From Glandiceps talaboti (Eukaryota; Hemichordata; Enteropneusta; Spengelidae), in assembly GCF_964340395.1 (NCBI RefSeq), contig NC_135570.1:9417822-9481821 (forward strand): a stretch of 64,000 nt of DNA. The letters run 5' to 3'. Positions 10,500 through 23,070 of the stretch are shown one piece after another. The notes under the pieces were generated by a model. It was given only the letters and a program-made list of their open reading frames with translations, searched no databases and was not told where the DNA came from. Made by a program: the position numbers and the translations under genes. Within the stretch, counting starts at the first letter, position 1. Each line of letters opens with the position of its first letter.

Positions 10500-10992
10500 C
10501 TTCTTAAATCTGCAATAGCTGCAACTTTTTTCATCAAGTAACCAACTATACATTCACTATAAATTAGTCAGTTACTTATAAAAAGACATTGTATAGTGTT
10601 AGTTAGTGGTCAATACTATCCCATAGGTAGTGTAGTGACAACTTTAAATCTTGGACGAAAGCTAGGTTTTGAATCTGTTAAAACTGCAATAGTTTGTAAC
10701 TGCAGTTTCGTTTTTCGATCAGACAACCACAATCTAGCTATATTCACTGACAAGTGTTAAAATACCAATAATCCGACATGATTGTACATGTTCATCAGCC
10801 GTCAAGCTTATCCATTAGTATTGCAATAACAGGTTTAAATCTTGATTGTCGTTGAGGGCGCTGATTTTTGGGTACGGAATCAACATTCAATTTGATTTGA
10901 TTTATCATGTATACAGCGACAAAAAATACGTTCACCCATAGGTGATTCAATACTGTCCAGGATGTACAATATTCTGAGTAAGTTAGTTTATC
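10500..10992 (+). repeat. ~190-bp-unit repeat family, copy 1
   Basis: Two diverged tandem units are visible (each opening with a CTGCAATAG motif near 10511 and 10685, and each with a TTCACT motif and a CTTTAAATCTTG-like end), then a shared 3' part starting GAGGGCGCTGATTTTTGGGT. Parts match 22430-23070 (+), 45235-45520 (-) and 55580-55770 (-). Confidence 0.7.
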
Positions 10993-11414
10993 TAATTAAC
11001 AAAACATTTTCAAAATATATGATCGGGTGCGGCTAGTGCAGAAGTATTTGAGTGAAAGTGAGTGTGTAGATTATATACAGTGCGAATCAAGCACTATTAA
11101 ACAATTATTGTTATCGGATACATTTACAAGGTTTACAATTAATTCTACAAAACTTTTTAACTGATATAGCAGTTATTGTACTCTTGGCGATAGCTTAGTA
11201 CTAATAGTCAAAATGTCTACACGCGCTGGTTGTGTAAATTGCCCAAACATCACAAAAATTCTCCCAGGGGAAATAGCATAATACATTAGAGTTTTAAAAT
11301 ACTTCTTATGTTGTAATATTCTCTATAAAGTATAATACTTGTTTGTTATATTGTATAGTGGTTTCTTTACTATGTTGTATTAGTAATTCTTGTAGTAGAC
11401 GGTGAAATGTTACT

Positions 11415-14400
11415 TTAACATACAGTCTCTTTGTATAGGACATCTGGGTCATCTTCGTTATCACCGTCTCCTACGACGCACGAATTCACACTGCCACCAC
11501 TCGTAACTTCAGTTTCATTGAGTGTCATTATTTCAGCCGTGGGCTGCAATAAGTTTAGATCATGGGTTTGTGAACTCTTATTTGATCCGCTTCCCGAATT
11601 GTTACCTTCTGTATGTTCGTGTAGTAGTCCTTCGGATGCAAAGGTCTGCACGTGCTCATTGCTATAACTGGGGAACAAACTTTCAAAATTGGACAAATCA
11701 CAAGTCTTATCATCCGGGGTATGTGCTAAGCTGTCGTGTGTGTAGTCATCCATAGGATAAAATATTTTCTCCAGGTAGCTCGCGTTACTCGGTGAGCTGT
11801 GAAGGCTCCGTATTCGTGACGACCCCGAAATTGTAGAAGCTCTACTGACGTCATCACCATGTTGGCTTGAAGTCTTCGAACCACTTTTATTACTATCGTT
11901 GCTATGCGACGAGCCGTCATCATCACTATCCGACCCACTGCCACCATTTTCATTCGTCTCACTGCTCACTGAATGCCTATGCACCGGGGCAAATGTGTCA
12001 GGATTAAATTGCGAGATGTCTGGAATCACATGCGTTGCGATTTTTCGTTTTCTTTTCTTCTTCCTTCGTTTGGCTTGTACCTTCATCCACTGACGTGTTT
12101 TGTAATAGTTCATCTTCGTTCCTATTAACCGTAAAAACTGCATCAGTTTGGCAGACGCCAGGCTAATACACATTGAAGTGTAAGCAAGTCCCACCACGGC
12201 ATAAATAACAGTGCCGATCATCGTCTCATCATTTTTTCTCGGGACGAAGTCACCAAATCCGATTGTGCTCAGCGTGATAAAACAAAAGTAAAAACTTTCA
12301 AAAAAGTTCCAGTTTTCGACGGCGGATTGCAGTAGTGCTCCCACTGCCACATAAGAGAGTAACAAAAACAGACAAAACCAGACTGGAAAAGAAACTTTGG
12401 CAATTTCAGATTCTTTAGAATTTTCTGCACTTTCAGCATCGTTGTTTTCATTGTCATCATTGTCATCTCCACCAAGTGCACTTACATTACCTACCTCCCT
12501 TGCGAAGGGAATGTTACTCATAATTCGAGTTTTTGGTGAATCGGGCCACCCGTCAGCCATTATGTGACTTCTGCTTGCCCTAGACAGCACGAGCCGTCTC
12601 ATTTCATCCTGGGGGTTCGTATCCGATGTTCCCGTTCTGCGACCCCTTCGTCGCTCAGGAAGGATATCCCTAGCAACCACTTTTTCCTCTTGGTCACTAG
12701 TGACGCTTCCTTCATCGTCTGATCCGACATTGACATTGACATACCCTTCATATCCCCCTGAACGTGCGTGATGTGCAATATTCTGTACATTGTGAGAATT
12801 ATTCGTAAACACTTGGTTTTCACCGATTCCACTGTCTGTGAAACTATTAAAATCCACGGTAATGGGCACATCTTGATCGTTTATATCATGGGGCAATCTG
12901 TCCAGCACTACGCCCTCATCGGATGATTTTTTCTTTGGTTCCTTTCTTTTGTTTCCACAACGGTGTAATATCACAACTGAAAGTATTTTACCCCATCTTG
13001 CCATAAGTGTACCTGAAACAATAAACAAAGGAAAGGTTACACATAATATATTGTCATACTATTTCTGAACATTTTCTCAGCACAGCAACACATAATGATG
13101 ATTTATCTTTTCCCCAAGTCGTTTGATTGAATCTTTAGAACAACGTGTAGACTAATTTAGGAAGTGATAATGATGATGGTGACGACGATGATGATGATGG
13201 TGGTGGTGGTGCTGCTGGTGCTGCTGCTGCTGTTGCATGCTGCTGACGATGATGACAACGACGACGACAGTTGATGTGAATACTTCATTGCATTGTGCAG
13301 CATGCAATATAACAAGCTACAACACAGCAGTAACCGTGTCAAATTCCATCTGTTATTCACATCTCCGTTATAATTTACCATATATATGTAAATTCAAATC
13401 ATCCAATTACTTGTTTGTGTTAGTAACTAACTTACCTAGATCAGTAAGTACAAGGAGATTTAACGGTATTCCGATCATTGCGAAAAATATACAAAATATA
13501 CGTCCGCCATTCGTTATAGGAGCAATACTTCCATAACCTGAGAACAGACAAAAGATCAATTATTAAAGCTACACTTGCTGTAACCAGATGTGTAAAAAAA
13601 CATTGTGTCTCATGATTGAAACACCAAGGCATCTTCATTTTTCCTATATTATGCTGCCAATTATTATGAATCTCACATGCCCTCACAGATATGTAGGTGA
13701 CTGGAGTGCGATATCGGTAGAGCGAGAATGGGGGGGGGGGGCATCTTTTGAATTACTCTGACCATAGCACACAGTCTAGATGTCATCTTTTATCTTCAAT
13801 TCCTGAACATCGAGATAAGTTTACTTTTCTGTTCCATGTTTCAATGAACATTTTCACTACATATGACCAGTTTTGTAAGAGTCCTCATACTCAAACTCGC
13901 ACATCTTGGGGTCCCACACTGTTAATACGAAAACCTAGCCAGCGACCAACGGTTGTTTCTGAGCGGTAAGCTTAATTTACACGATTTACGAAAAACTTTT
14001 CCCCGCGTAAACTGTGACATCATACGAAAAGGCCAAATTCAACATGGTGGTTGGATCTTGGAACTCGAGTACCCAGACTCTCACCACTGTGGGCAGGGGT
14101 CTCGTACTTTTTGTTTTTGAATTCTGTTGGAAGAAAATGTGGGCCAAGTTAATATATATGAAAGATTACATTCAAGATGATGGCTAAAAATTGTGCCGAT
14201 GTCGTAAGTGGTTGATGGGGAGAGTCGTTAACTCCCAGAAAGCATACAGCGGTATTATTTAATTTTTTACTCTCAGCATTTAGCATAATAATATTTGGAT
14301 AATTAGAGCGACACTTTGCTGGTTCACATTAAATAGTCGTCAATTGATAAGTTATACTTACAAATGTAATTTTCTGTCAGTCTGACTCAGTGTATTTTTA

Positions 14401-17400
14401 CTTTTCGCTGTAATGATTTATATCGCAAATTGTTTTTTTTATTAGAACCACAGCGGACACATTCTAGGTTCGTCGGAAAAGTACAAAGTGATTGTCTACC
14501 GGGACTTACGGGGACAGTAAACACAAGCTCAATAATGTAATATAGGAAGCTGTATTCTTTTCCCGTAAGGATGTAAATTGAATTTTACAGAGAATAAAGT
14601 GTGTTAGTATTCCGATCAAAGCAAATAGTGAACAGACTATGACGCCCTTTTTGAATTATATGGATGCATTAATATTTTATGAACACTTAATGAAAGCTTT
14701 GATGCATGAAAACTCTCAAGGCAGTATGAATTGATATCATGGAAGGGCAAATGTATTCCTTTAAACCCCAGTAGCTTTACATGTAAGTTCAGTTACTCGT
14801 GAAAATGCAAATAGATTTGACACAAAATGACCAAAAACTGTTTAATTTGTCGATAGGAAATCAATTTTAACTCCACGGTGAGAACATGTGTACTGGGCAT
14901 GATCCAGCTGGTTGTAGTTCCTTTCAATTTAGTTGGGTAGGTTTTCGATGACTTAAAGTTCCCCTTTTTTAACAAACTGTGGTTAGCTTGTTACAGTCAT
15001 AGCATCTCTTATTTCTTTGTTCTTTCGATCTGCACAGTACCTTAGCAGTGCCACTGGCTAGTTATTGACATGTCAACAAGAGAGGATATTTAACATCAGT
15101 TTATGAAAAAAAAAGACGTTTAAAATACATGTTGTCACACTCGGTGTGATTTGACGTACATGTACATGCTAAATGAATAATACAATGTATCTAGTCATCA
15201 GAACTGACTTTTTGTCGAGTGATTAGCCACCTTTTGTCGGAACCATCGAGGAATATTTCAAAGGCCCGCTCCTGATAAACTATTGTTCAGATAAAACGGG
15301 AATTCATAGTTACAATGTTTGTAGTTAAATCCATAGGGATACCTTATATTATTATCCGAAAGAAAATATCACACAAATCCTGCTACTACAAATGATTCAC
15401 TGTATTTTGAAACTATAGACAATACACTCTTAGAATCCTACTGAAAATACTACACGAATCCTGGTACTTCAAATGTATCATACACTCTATTTTGAGCCTG
15501 TAGACAATACAGGAAACAACAATCTTAGAATTCTTCTGAAAACGTTACACGAATCCTGGGACTACAAATATATCATACACTCTATTTTAAGCCTGTAGAT
15601 AATACATGAAAAACAACAATCTTAGAATCCTACTGAAAATGTTACACGAATCCTGGTACTACGAATTTATCATTTTGAGGAAAATAACATCTAAGAAATA
15701 CTAGTATTCTGTGTCCCTGTGGTTGTATCTAGGACTCGATCGGTTGGTGATAGCACACGCTCTAGCAAGTTTATAATAAAAATAAGACATGATATGAAAC
15801 GGAAAACTAAAAGTGTGTCACAGATTACTGTTAGGCCTAACAAAAAGAAATTGTGTGATTCCTCATTTTAGAATATGTGGGGTAGGTACGGTAGACTTTT
15901 TTTTTCATATGTGGTTTTCCAGATGATCTCTGTGTTACTGGTTTCTTCTCATCAGATGTGCAGCCATTGCAGATTTGAAAAACAGTTTTATATTGTTTTT
16001 TTTTAAGTCGATGTCAGTTTTCGCATCCACTATTTCTTGCGAGACTTCACAATTTTCGCGATTTCATTATTTTTTTCTCGAATACATAAAAAACCGTTCA
16101 GGGTCGCTGTGAAAAACTAGGTGAGGTCGGGTAACCGGAACCAAACATTTTCTTTACCTTACTATTGATTTAAACTTAATAACATACGAATATTGAATTT
16201 GTGAACTCAAAACGCACAACACATAAATATAAAAAAATTTTAAATGAATAAACATCACAATTTTTAAAATGTAATTAGCGTTCCTGCACAAATGGGAATT
16301 CTGAGATTGGTTTTATGATAGAAACATTGGCTTACTTTTTGTTATACTTTTGTCTCATTTATGTTAATTATTCATAGGCCCTGGAGTTTTGAAATATTAT
16401 TTTAATTGTGACTCATGCAGTAATAAAAATCAGGATAGAATGAACCATCATGTTACAGACAAAACGTAGCCATGGCTACGGTTGATTTGATGTACATTTC
16501 TGGAGGCAATATGAAAATTTAAGAGTTCGTATTTTGAAAGCAATGACAATAATTGTACGTAAATATAAGAATGGTGTAAATCAAATAGACCAGTGTGCTC
16601 TGTTTAATGTAGGTTTCATTTCTGACGACAGCTTGAAAGGATTTGCTGGATTTTTGTCATTTTTGTTACAAATGGGGAAATATATCATATAGTGTTAAAA
16701 ATAGCCTGGGAGAAGTCTGGTGTGTGTAAAGGAACGATTCTTGGAATAAGAGTCATTACTTCGTGTGATTCTATACCTTGTCTGCAGCAGAGATTGAACT
16801 GGTCGTAACAAAAATAGAAAATGAACATAACCCAACTCAATAATGTTGATATAAACGCATTTATAAAGTCCCACTGTCGTTGGCACAAGCTGGGTTTGTA
16901 AGCTTTTAAGTTATAGGTGAAAATACTTAATAAGAACCCCAATTAAAACTATTTTAAAATGATTTTAATCTCCGAATCGATGCATGCTTTCTAAACTATT
17001 ACGGTTGTCTTCAGACATTGTTACGGTTAGTTGTATACTGAACATTCTAGATACGTATGACAAATTACGTCATCGGACCATTTATGGTTATATCTTGATG
17101 TCAGTTTTGAGTTGTCATTTGCAAGTGGTGGCTAAATATACTTTAGTAAGTACAACACTGCGAGTACCTTATATTATACATATACATCATAAACTACACC
17201 AAAACACGTGTAAACACAGATTGTGCCCCTTTAAAACAACACCAGGTCCAACGTTCAACTTCAACACGAGATTTTGTTATATATTACGTATTGCCTTCAA
17301 GCTCATTGGTCGGTTGATGTGACGAAGTGCTTTTTATTTGTCAACTAGTATAATGACGTTGTCACGTCACTTTGCCCATCCCACTATGTTGGATTTTGCT

Positions 17401-18273
17401 TATTGCATGACGTCAGAGTTCACGTTGAATTTTTTCAGATATAAAGTAGATTAATGCTCAGAAACAAAATTTTGTTTGGGCTTCGCGTCCTTAGTTAATT
17501 ACTGGCTAGGTTTTCATAGCGTGGGACAGTGAGAGGTGTATGTGTGTGAATCGGACAACTGCACTGCTGTTGCCCACAATTGCAAGTGGTCGGGTGTTTG
17601 TATCTACAGTGAAAAATTGAAACAGGGTGTGTACATTTATTCACTTACATTTGGCATTCGCCAACACTTACCTTTTAAAATATGAAAGGAAAGGATGCAA
17701 AATATGCACTAATGCACACTAAAAGGCTAGTAAAAGGGAGTGAAAGTTTCAGTGAAACGTACCAATTGTCGTGATAACCGTTGTGACGAAGAAGAGGGCG
17801 CCACTCAGATCCCAGGTCACCTGATCGGTGGTTGGACCTAATCCGATACGAAATGCATCCTGCAACCTCTCTTCCCATTTATTCAATTCTACACCAGCAA
17901 CGTATGTCCAATTGTCCTTGTTTGTTAATTCTTTACTCGAGTTCCATAACAACTCCAAAAGACGTTTTCGTTCCTTCTCAAGCTGTGCTCTTTCCGATAG
18001 TTCGTGAGGACTCTCGACGGCCATGAAGACGTAGGCTCCAATAAAACAGTAGATGAGTAGAAGAGATATAAGTCCGCCGTGAGATGACACGAAATGTATC
18101 CAGTTTTTAGGATGACATCGCCATCCGTTGTCTAGCTCTAGATCTTCATCATCGCTGTCTCCGAACTCAGAGTCGTCATCGTCTTCATCACCAAGACGAT
18201 TAGACAAACGTCCTGATGGGTCCGCCATGCTCTTAGATGCAGTGGAGAAAGTGGAGGGGCGTTTTAAAGACAT
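11415..18273 (-). CDS. Two-pore-domain (K2P) potassium channel, three exons
   Basis: Background (leak) K+ channel of the plasma membrane, working as a dimer with two pore loops per subunit. Exons on the minus strand: 18273-17763, 13537-13436 and 13012-11415 (stop TAA 11417-11415), all GT-AG, giving 736 residues. An in-frame TGA at 18291-18289 supports the ATG. Membrane segment M1 is about 67-87. The extracellular cap has N-glycosylation sequons at N111 and N121 and no cysteine. Pore 1 is about 154-175 with TTIGYG spanning the exon 1/2 junction. M2 is about 181-204 (GIPLNLLVLTDLG), followed by a ~190-residue cytoplasmic loop. M3 is about 411-434, pore 2 has TLSTIGFGDFVP at about 451-462, and M4 is about 470-491. 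The N-terminus is polyacidic. The ~245-residue tail starts basic and is then Ser/Asp/Asn-rich. The long M2-M3 loop recalls TRESK (KCNK18) and some invertebrate TWK channels, but subfamily is not settled. No AATAAA was found in the first ~400 bases downstream. Confidence 0.95.
13165..13272. repeat. Impure trinucleotide tract in K2P intron 2
   Basis: Runs of GAT, GGT, GCT and GAC triplets lie within the 423-bp intron (13013-13435). No splice or coding role is evident. Confidence 0.8.
13538..15355 (-). other. K2P intron 1, 3' part: nothing recognised
   Basis: AT-rich intronic sequence with a poly(G) run at about 13730-13741. No exon-like frame with family motifs was seen, and the coding frame joins directly between exons 1 and 2. 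Confidence 0.6.
15356..15676. repeat. ~115-bp tandem repeat in K2P intron 1, about three copies
   Basis: Repeated landmarks are CACGAATCCTGG(T/G)ACT, ATCATACACTCTATTTT and CAATCTTAGAAT(C/T)CT. Spacings are about 110-115 bases in the middle copies and shorter at the left. Confidence 0.8.
15830..16165. mobile_element. MITE-like element, TTAGGCCTAA family, copy 2
   Basis: The left end TTAGGCCTAACAAAAAGAAA TTGTGTGATTCC is close to the complement of the right end of copy 1. The right end GGAACCAAACATTTTCTTTA CC has lost the GGCC part. The interior aligns with 8440-8838, including the TCTTCTCATCAGATGTGCAG and CGCATCCACTATTTCTTG segments. Confidence 0.75.
16166..17762 (-). other. K2P intron 1, 5' part: nothing recognised
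   Basis: Intronic sequence without a recognised exon, RNA gene or clear repeat. The donor is GTACGT at 17762-17757. Confidence 0.55.
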
Positions 18274-18291
18274 CTCAAGCCTTACATGTCA

Positions 18292-19584
18292 ACTATCTTG
18301 TCATTTCAGTCATCTATGATAATAAACAGAATAAAAAACATTTATGGATTAATAAAAAATATACTGGGACTTATATCAGGACGTATCTTATAGCTATACA
18401 GGTCTCAGAGGATTGAGGCTCGTTTTCGCAGAATGTTTTCCGGCTAATTAAATGTATGTATTTGGTCGAGTCTAGATCCATCCCAGATAACATTCAAATA
18501 TAAACATCGCATTCTAGGAATACATTCGACAACCAAACTCTGTTCTTTCGAAACCTGCCTTTCATCTCGGTATACCGTACAATAATAGCTATGGCACACT
18601 ACCTTGCTCCCAAGCCACTCTCGTTACATGTAATACTACAAACGTGACTAAAGTAACATAGTCCACAAACATAAGATACATTTCATATCTGTCCAGTGAT
18701 CAGAGACGAGTCGTTACTTCAACCACTTTCAGTAAAGGGGGTAGCAAAGTACTGGAACTAATTCAGTTGCTTGTATTTTATCTGCTAGATTCATCACTGT
18801 CACTCCTCAAATACAGCAATTCTCGAACCATGAGAAAATGTCGGAAGATACATATTCCTCTTTTTCAGTACATTGTTCAAAATGTCAGGCCACACAAATG
18901 TACATGTCAGTACGTGACTTTTTTTGTCAAAAAAAAGTATTTTAAAATTTTAAAATCATGAAGCCAAGGTTCTTCAGCTCGGGTTGAAGTCGAACAACTT
19001 CTTTTGTATGATGTCTTTTTCAATTAAAACAACATTCCCAGATTCAAGATCCGTTATCAAACTTGATGGCGAAACTTTTAAAGAAATACATATCATTTCA
19101 TGATTTTGTCTCCGCTACAGAGTGCCTTACCATTAGTACTGGCATAACAAGCAGCAGATTTTAAAAAAATGAACATGAAATGCCATTAATGTCATTGGCT
19201 TTTACACGTATTTTAGCCAAATAACAGCTACAAAAGTTGCAAAAGTTGTTGCCTCTCTGAGCCTAATTCACTCGACAGAGGTCGGGTTTCCGAAGGCCCG
19301 AATGTTGTGTTTGGGAATCCCTTTTGTAATGTTTGCTTATAAATCCTTCATTACAATCACGAAACCACAGAAGAAACTCATGATTCGCAACGTGGAGATG
19401 TCCAACTGACTAAAAGTGTTTTCCCAATAAAAACGAATGTAAAAGTGAGATCGGACAGAACATCACCACTTCATTAAACGTATGCACTGAAGAATACTAG
19501 TTGAGATAGTTGGCATGTAACTAACATTACATTACACTGTGGATATAATACAACATGCTATAGCTCCAGTTCACTTTTTGTAAA
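18292..19584. other. Upstream flank of the K2P gene
   Basis: Should contain the 5' untranslated region and promoter unless an upstream noncoding exon exists. No TATA box or other core promoter element could be assigned with confidence. Confidence 0.4.
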
Positions 19585-19776
19585 TAGGGAACTTACAAAC
19601 CAGACTGAGCATGCTCAGACGCAAAGGACTATGGGATTATCTGTGGTTACCGCAATACCTAATCTGGAGCTACCGATAAAATAAACCTCTCGCAATGATC
19701 AGGGTGGATGACTATGAATTGATTATCTGTGGTTAAAAAGAATATAACAAGTATTTATTATCAAATTTCCCATGAG
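19585..19776 (+). mobile_element. GAGCATGCTC-family MITE, copy A (3' end lost)
   Basis: Starts ATAGGGAACTTACAAACCAG and continues GAGCATGCTCAGACGCAAAG and GACTATGGGATTAT, as in copies B (40940) and C (54200). It stops at TTTCCCATGAG, before the right inverted end. Confidence 0.8.
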
Positions 19777-22194
19777 TTGAGTAATACACAGTTTAAAGCT
19801 GGAGAGTATTCCTCTCACATTGAGACATCTGAATAATAGTAATAAGCTCCATAAAATTGACCTTTTGAGTCGGCCATGATCTACATGTAAAAATACTCAC
19901 AGGAGCCTGCGCACCTATTGCTGTGACGTCACAACTGTCCAAAATCTGTCCCTGTTGTTATGGAAATCAAAAGCACTCCTCTGAGTAACACTGGGGCAGG
20001 GTTATTGTCTCAATGTCTCATGTCATATCAGGGTTATTGTTTACTGTCATACAGCTAGTTTCCCTTTGTTCTTAGGCTAAAATAAACACAATAAGCTAAT
20101 TAATGTTATTAATAGCATTGCACGTTCAGGTTATTGTAAGACAATCAATTCAATATAAATCTTAGAAACTGAAATAGTTTTGAAAAAAACAACACCCCCT
20201 CCCTTTGGTACCCTCCTCCCATGAATAACGTAACAATGATGATATTGCAATAATTGTAGTTATTGGAAGAAGCTTAAAACTGAAGACCCGCCTTTTTTCT
20301 GTAAAATGTATAAGGAGATACTTTGACGCCCCCAGAGTGTAAGGGACACCTCCAATGGCTAGGTGTATGCATGGGTAAATCTCGTGAGATTAGTAACTAT
20401 GGGAAACGGCAATCTGCTAAAGGCGTTTTATTGGTATTTTAAACAGCTACATTTCAATGTAAACGACTCGGAAAAGCCAGTTTGAATCTAAAAACACGAT
20501 TCTGCAATTTAAGGTAATTTCAGGGAAACTAACTGAGGTGGGCCATTGTCGTTCAAGAAAGCTCGTGTTTGAAATGAACTAGCTTGAGAAACATATTGCA
20601 ATAAAAGTATGTCAACCGAATCGAAACATGAAAGACAGGTTAATATCGGCTCTGAATGCGAGCTTTCAACGATATTGTATATTAACCGATAGTGAGTCAG
20701 GTTAATGGGAATCGCATATTTCAAATACTGACGTCACAATTCCATTTACCATATAATTGACGCCAATGTTGTTCTTGTACTTGGCAGTTTTCGAATCACT
20801 CATATATAAAATAGCGCGAACAGGTGAAGATAGGCTTCATACAAAAAATGTCACATATCGAGTGAATGTTGTTTGCATTTCACCATTGAATAATTTTAAT
20901 GACCCCTCCCCACCCGCAACACACACGCACTCCATACAAGTATTAAGCTGACATCTCATTTCTTTATTTGACTACATGTACAGGTATTACATTTATCGGT
21001 CTTGTTTTATGTTGTTTATTATTCATTACGTCGAGACAAAGCTGAGATGTAAACTTAGGCAATGAAATATTCGAGGAAGTGTACAAATTGTGCAATCTAA
21101 ATTTTGCATATGCAAAGAAAATTATAAATATTATGTGAGAACTTTAGAATAACTCTTACTAGCCTCCCATTTGATGAATAGTCGTGTTTTAAATTTACTT
21201 AAGATTCTCTTGTTACATGGAGCATACATTGTCTGAAACCTCAGTCAAACAGTGTATTGGTGCTGAGTTTAAACCTTGTAAGACAACATCACATTGAATG
21301 ATGGAAAACACGATTTGACATCTTTTTCGTCGAACCTTCGTTATCTGTATTTGATATAGTGAGTATTCATAACACCCTGGGGACTACACGTTGCATAACA
21401 CAGAAACCCGCCTACGTTTTCCGTCACCCTGAAAGAAAATTTTCACAAGAATTCACATCAAACTTCGTTATACGAAACCCCATGTCCGAACTTCTGTGTG
21501 ATGTCAAAGATCTAATCTCCGAACGTACATGACTTGGCAGCCATCTTTAAATAATATCAGAAGAGATGTACATCGATATGTATATCCTCCTACAGCATTC
21601 GTGTAGAATTAACACTCATTGTCGAATTAACACTAATTACGTCAATATTTATACATGTTCATTGGTTTTGATTCCCATAAATTATATATCAGATTAAGAT
21701 GACAAGTTTGAGACGTCAGCCTTCCAATCCCAAAATTTATAGAGCCACGTTTCGGCTTCCTTGGGCTGGTTCGCTAACCAAAATATCTACACCGCTGTTA
21801 GAGCGTTCGAGCATGCGAACATCAAAAGCTACAATTCACGTGCACAAAAGATCCATAGTTTTGAAATCCTGATGGAATGTCTATATATCATATTATGATA
21901 TATCAGCTTATTTGCAACACTTAAAATTGTGATCGTGCCACAGTCCACACAAATGCAGGCAGGCACTCAAATCATTATGAGTCGTTTTTTAACATTGGTA
22001 TTGAATATAAAAGACACCTAGCACATCCTCTCATTCTTTAAAAAAGTTAATTAATTCCTTTCAAAAAGTCATCTTGCACCAATGGACACATTTCCATTTT
22101 GAAGAAGGGAGTGTCTTCATGGTCAATTCACAGTCAACAATAAGTTGACGTCACATCATTACTGGAGATATAGACAAGAAAATCTCACTATACA
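19777..22194. other. Intergenic, nothing recognised
   Basis: AT-rich sequence with short low-quality open frames only. No domain, RNA gene or strong repeat was seen. Confidence 0.5.
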
Positions 22195-22262
22195 TGTTCT
22201 ACCCATATTTCAGCTACGTTCTACTCATATTTCAGCTACGTTCTACTCATATTTCAGCTACG
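22195..22262. repeat. 22-bp tandem repeat, three copies
   Basis: Three near-identical units of TTCTACTCATATTTCAGCTA plus two bases; the first has CCC in place of CTC. Confidence 0.9.
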
Positions 22263-22429
22263 TGCTTATAAAAAATATTACAATTGTGTTACTGTCAAAT
22301 AGAAACACTTGTATAACCGCTTCGGTGGGGTGGAATGAGTTTTTCTAGAGATTTTTCTTGAAATTTGAATTCGGCAAACATTTGCATAATGTTATCCAGA
22401 GATTTGACATATATTCTCTGTTGAAACCT

Positions 22430-23070
22430 ACCCTAGCTGCAACTTATATTGAAACTGCGCTAGTTTTAACTGGAGTATCATTTTGCGACCAGACAACCGC
22501 AAATATATTCACTGAAAATGGTTGAAACACCAATGATTAGATATTGTACATGTTATCAGAGGCCGTCATTAGCCATAAACAGTACAGAAACAGATTGAAA
22601 TAGTGATGATAATAATAACAACAATCATAATAACCATAAGGACCATACAATCCATTGCAGCCTTTATAAGCGCATGGGATTAAAGCATTCACATTGCAAC
22701 CTACATCCTACCAGGTCCCCAAATTATACAGCTGGGTGGACTGAGTCACAGTCGTGGTTCAAATCTTTCTCATGGACTTTAGCCACACGGCAGCGATGGG
22801 GCTCGGACCTGCAACCTGGACATTCTAAGCCGGCCACTCTAACCATTCGCCCATCATGACTCTATCATGATCGCCGCGGAAGGCGCTGAGTTTTGGGTGC
22901 GGACCCAACATATCAATTTGATTTGATATATCGTGTATACGGCTACAAACAATACGTTTACCCACAGGTGATGTAATACTGTTCACGGTGTATGATACTA
23001 TGAGTACGTTATTGTACCTAACAATTGTTTTAACCGTTCCAGTTACAGGTAGTGCAGCTTTACCAGAAGA
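22430..23070 (+). repeat. ~190-bp-unit repeat family, copy 2, interrupted by a SINE
   Basis: The left part (GCGACCAGACAACCGCAAAT, TATATTCACTGA, GTACATGTTATCAG) matches 10720-10800. The right part from 22868 (GGCGCTGAGTTTTGGGTGCG, TTGATTTGATATATCGTGTA) matches 10855-10990. The ~260 bases between are absent from copy 1 and form a SINE. Confidence 0.75.
22600..22862 (-). mobile_element. tRNA-derived SINE nested in the repeat
   Basis: Read on the minus strand it starts TGGGCGAATGGTTAGAGTGG (A-box-like) at about 22853, with GGTTGCAGGTCCGAGCCCCA (B-box-like) ending near 22796. It ends in an AT-rich ATT/GTT repeat tail at about 22600-22640. The interrupted host repeat gives independent evidence of insertion. 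Confidence 0.75.

Noticed and set aside
11431-12093. Plus-strand and other-frame ORFs across the K2P last exon
   Set aside because: Shadows of the channel coding frame, which has clear pore and membrane motifs.
22794-22855. Possible tRNA gene on the minus strand
   Set aside because: Same reason: promoter-like head of a SINE inserted into another repeat.
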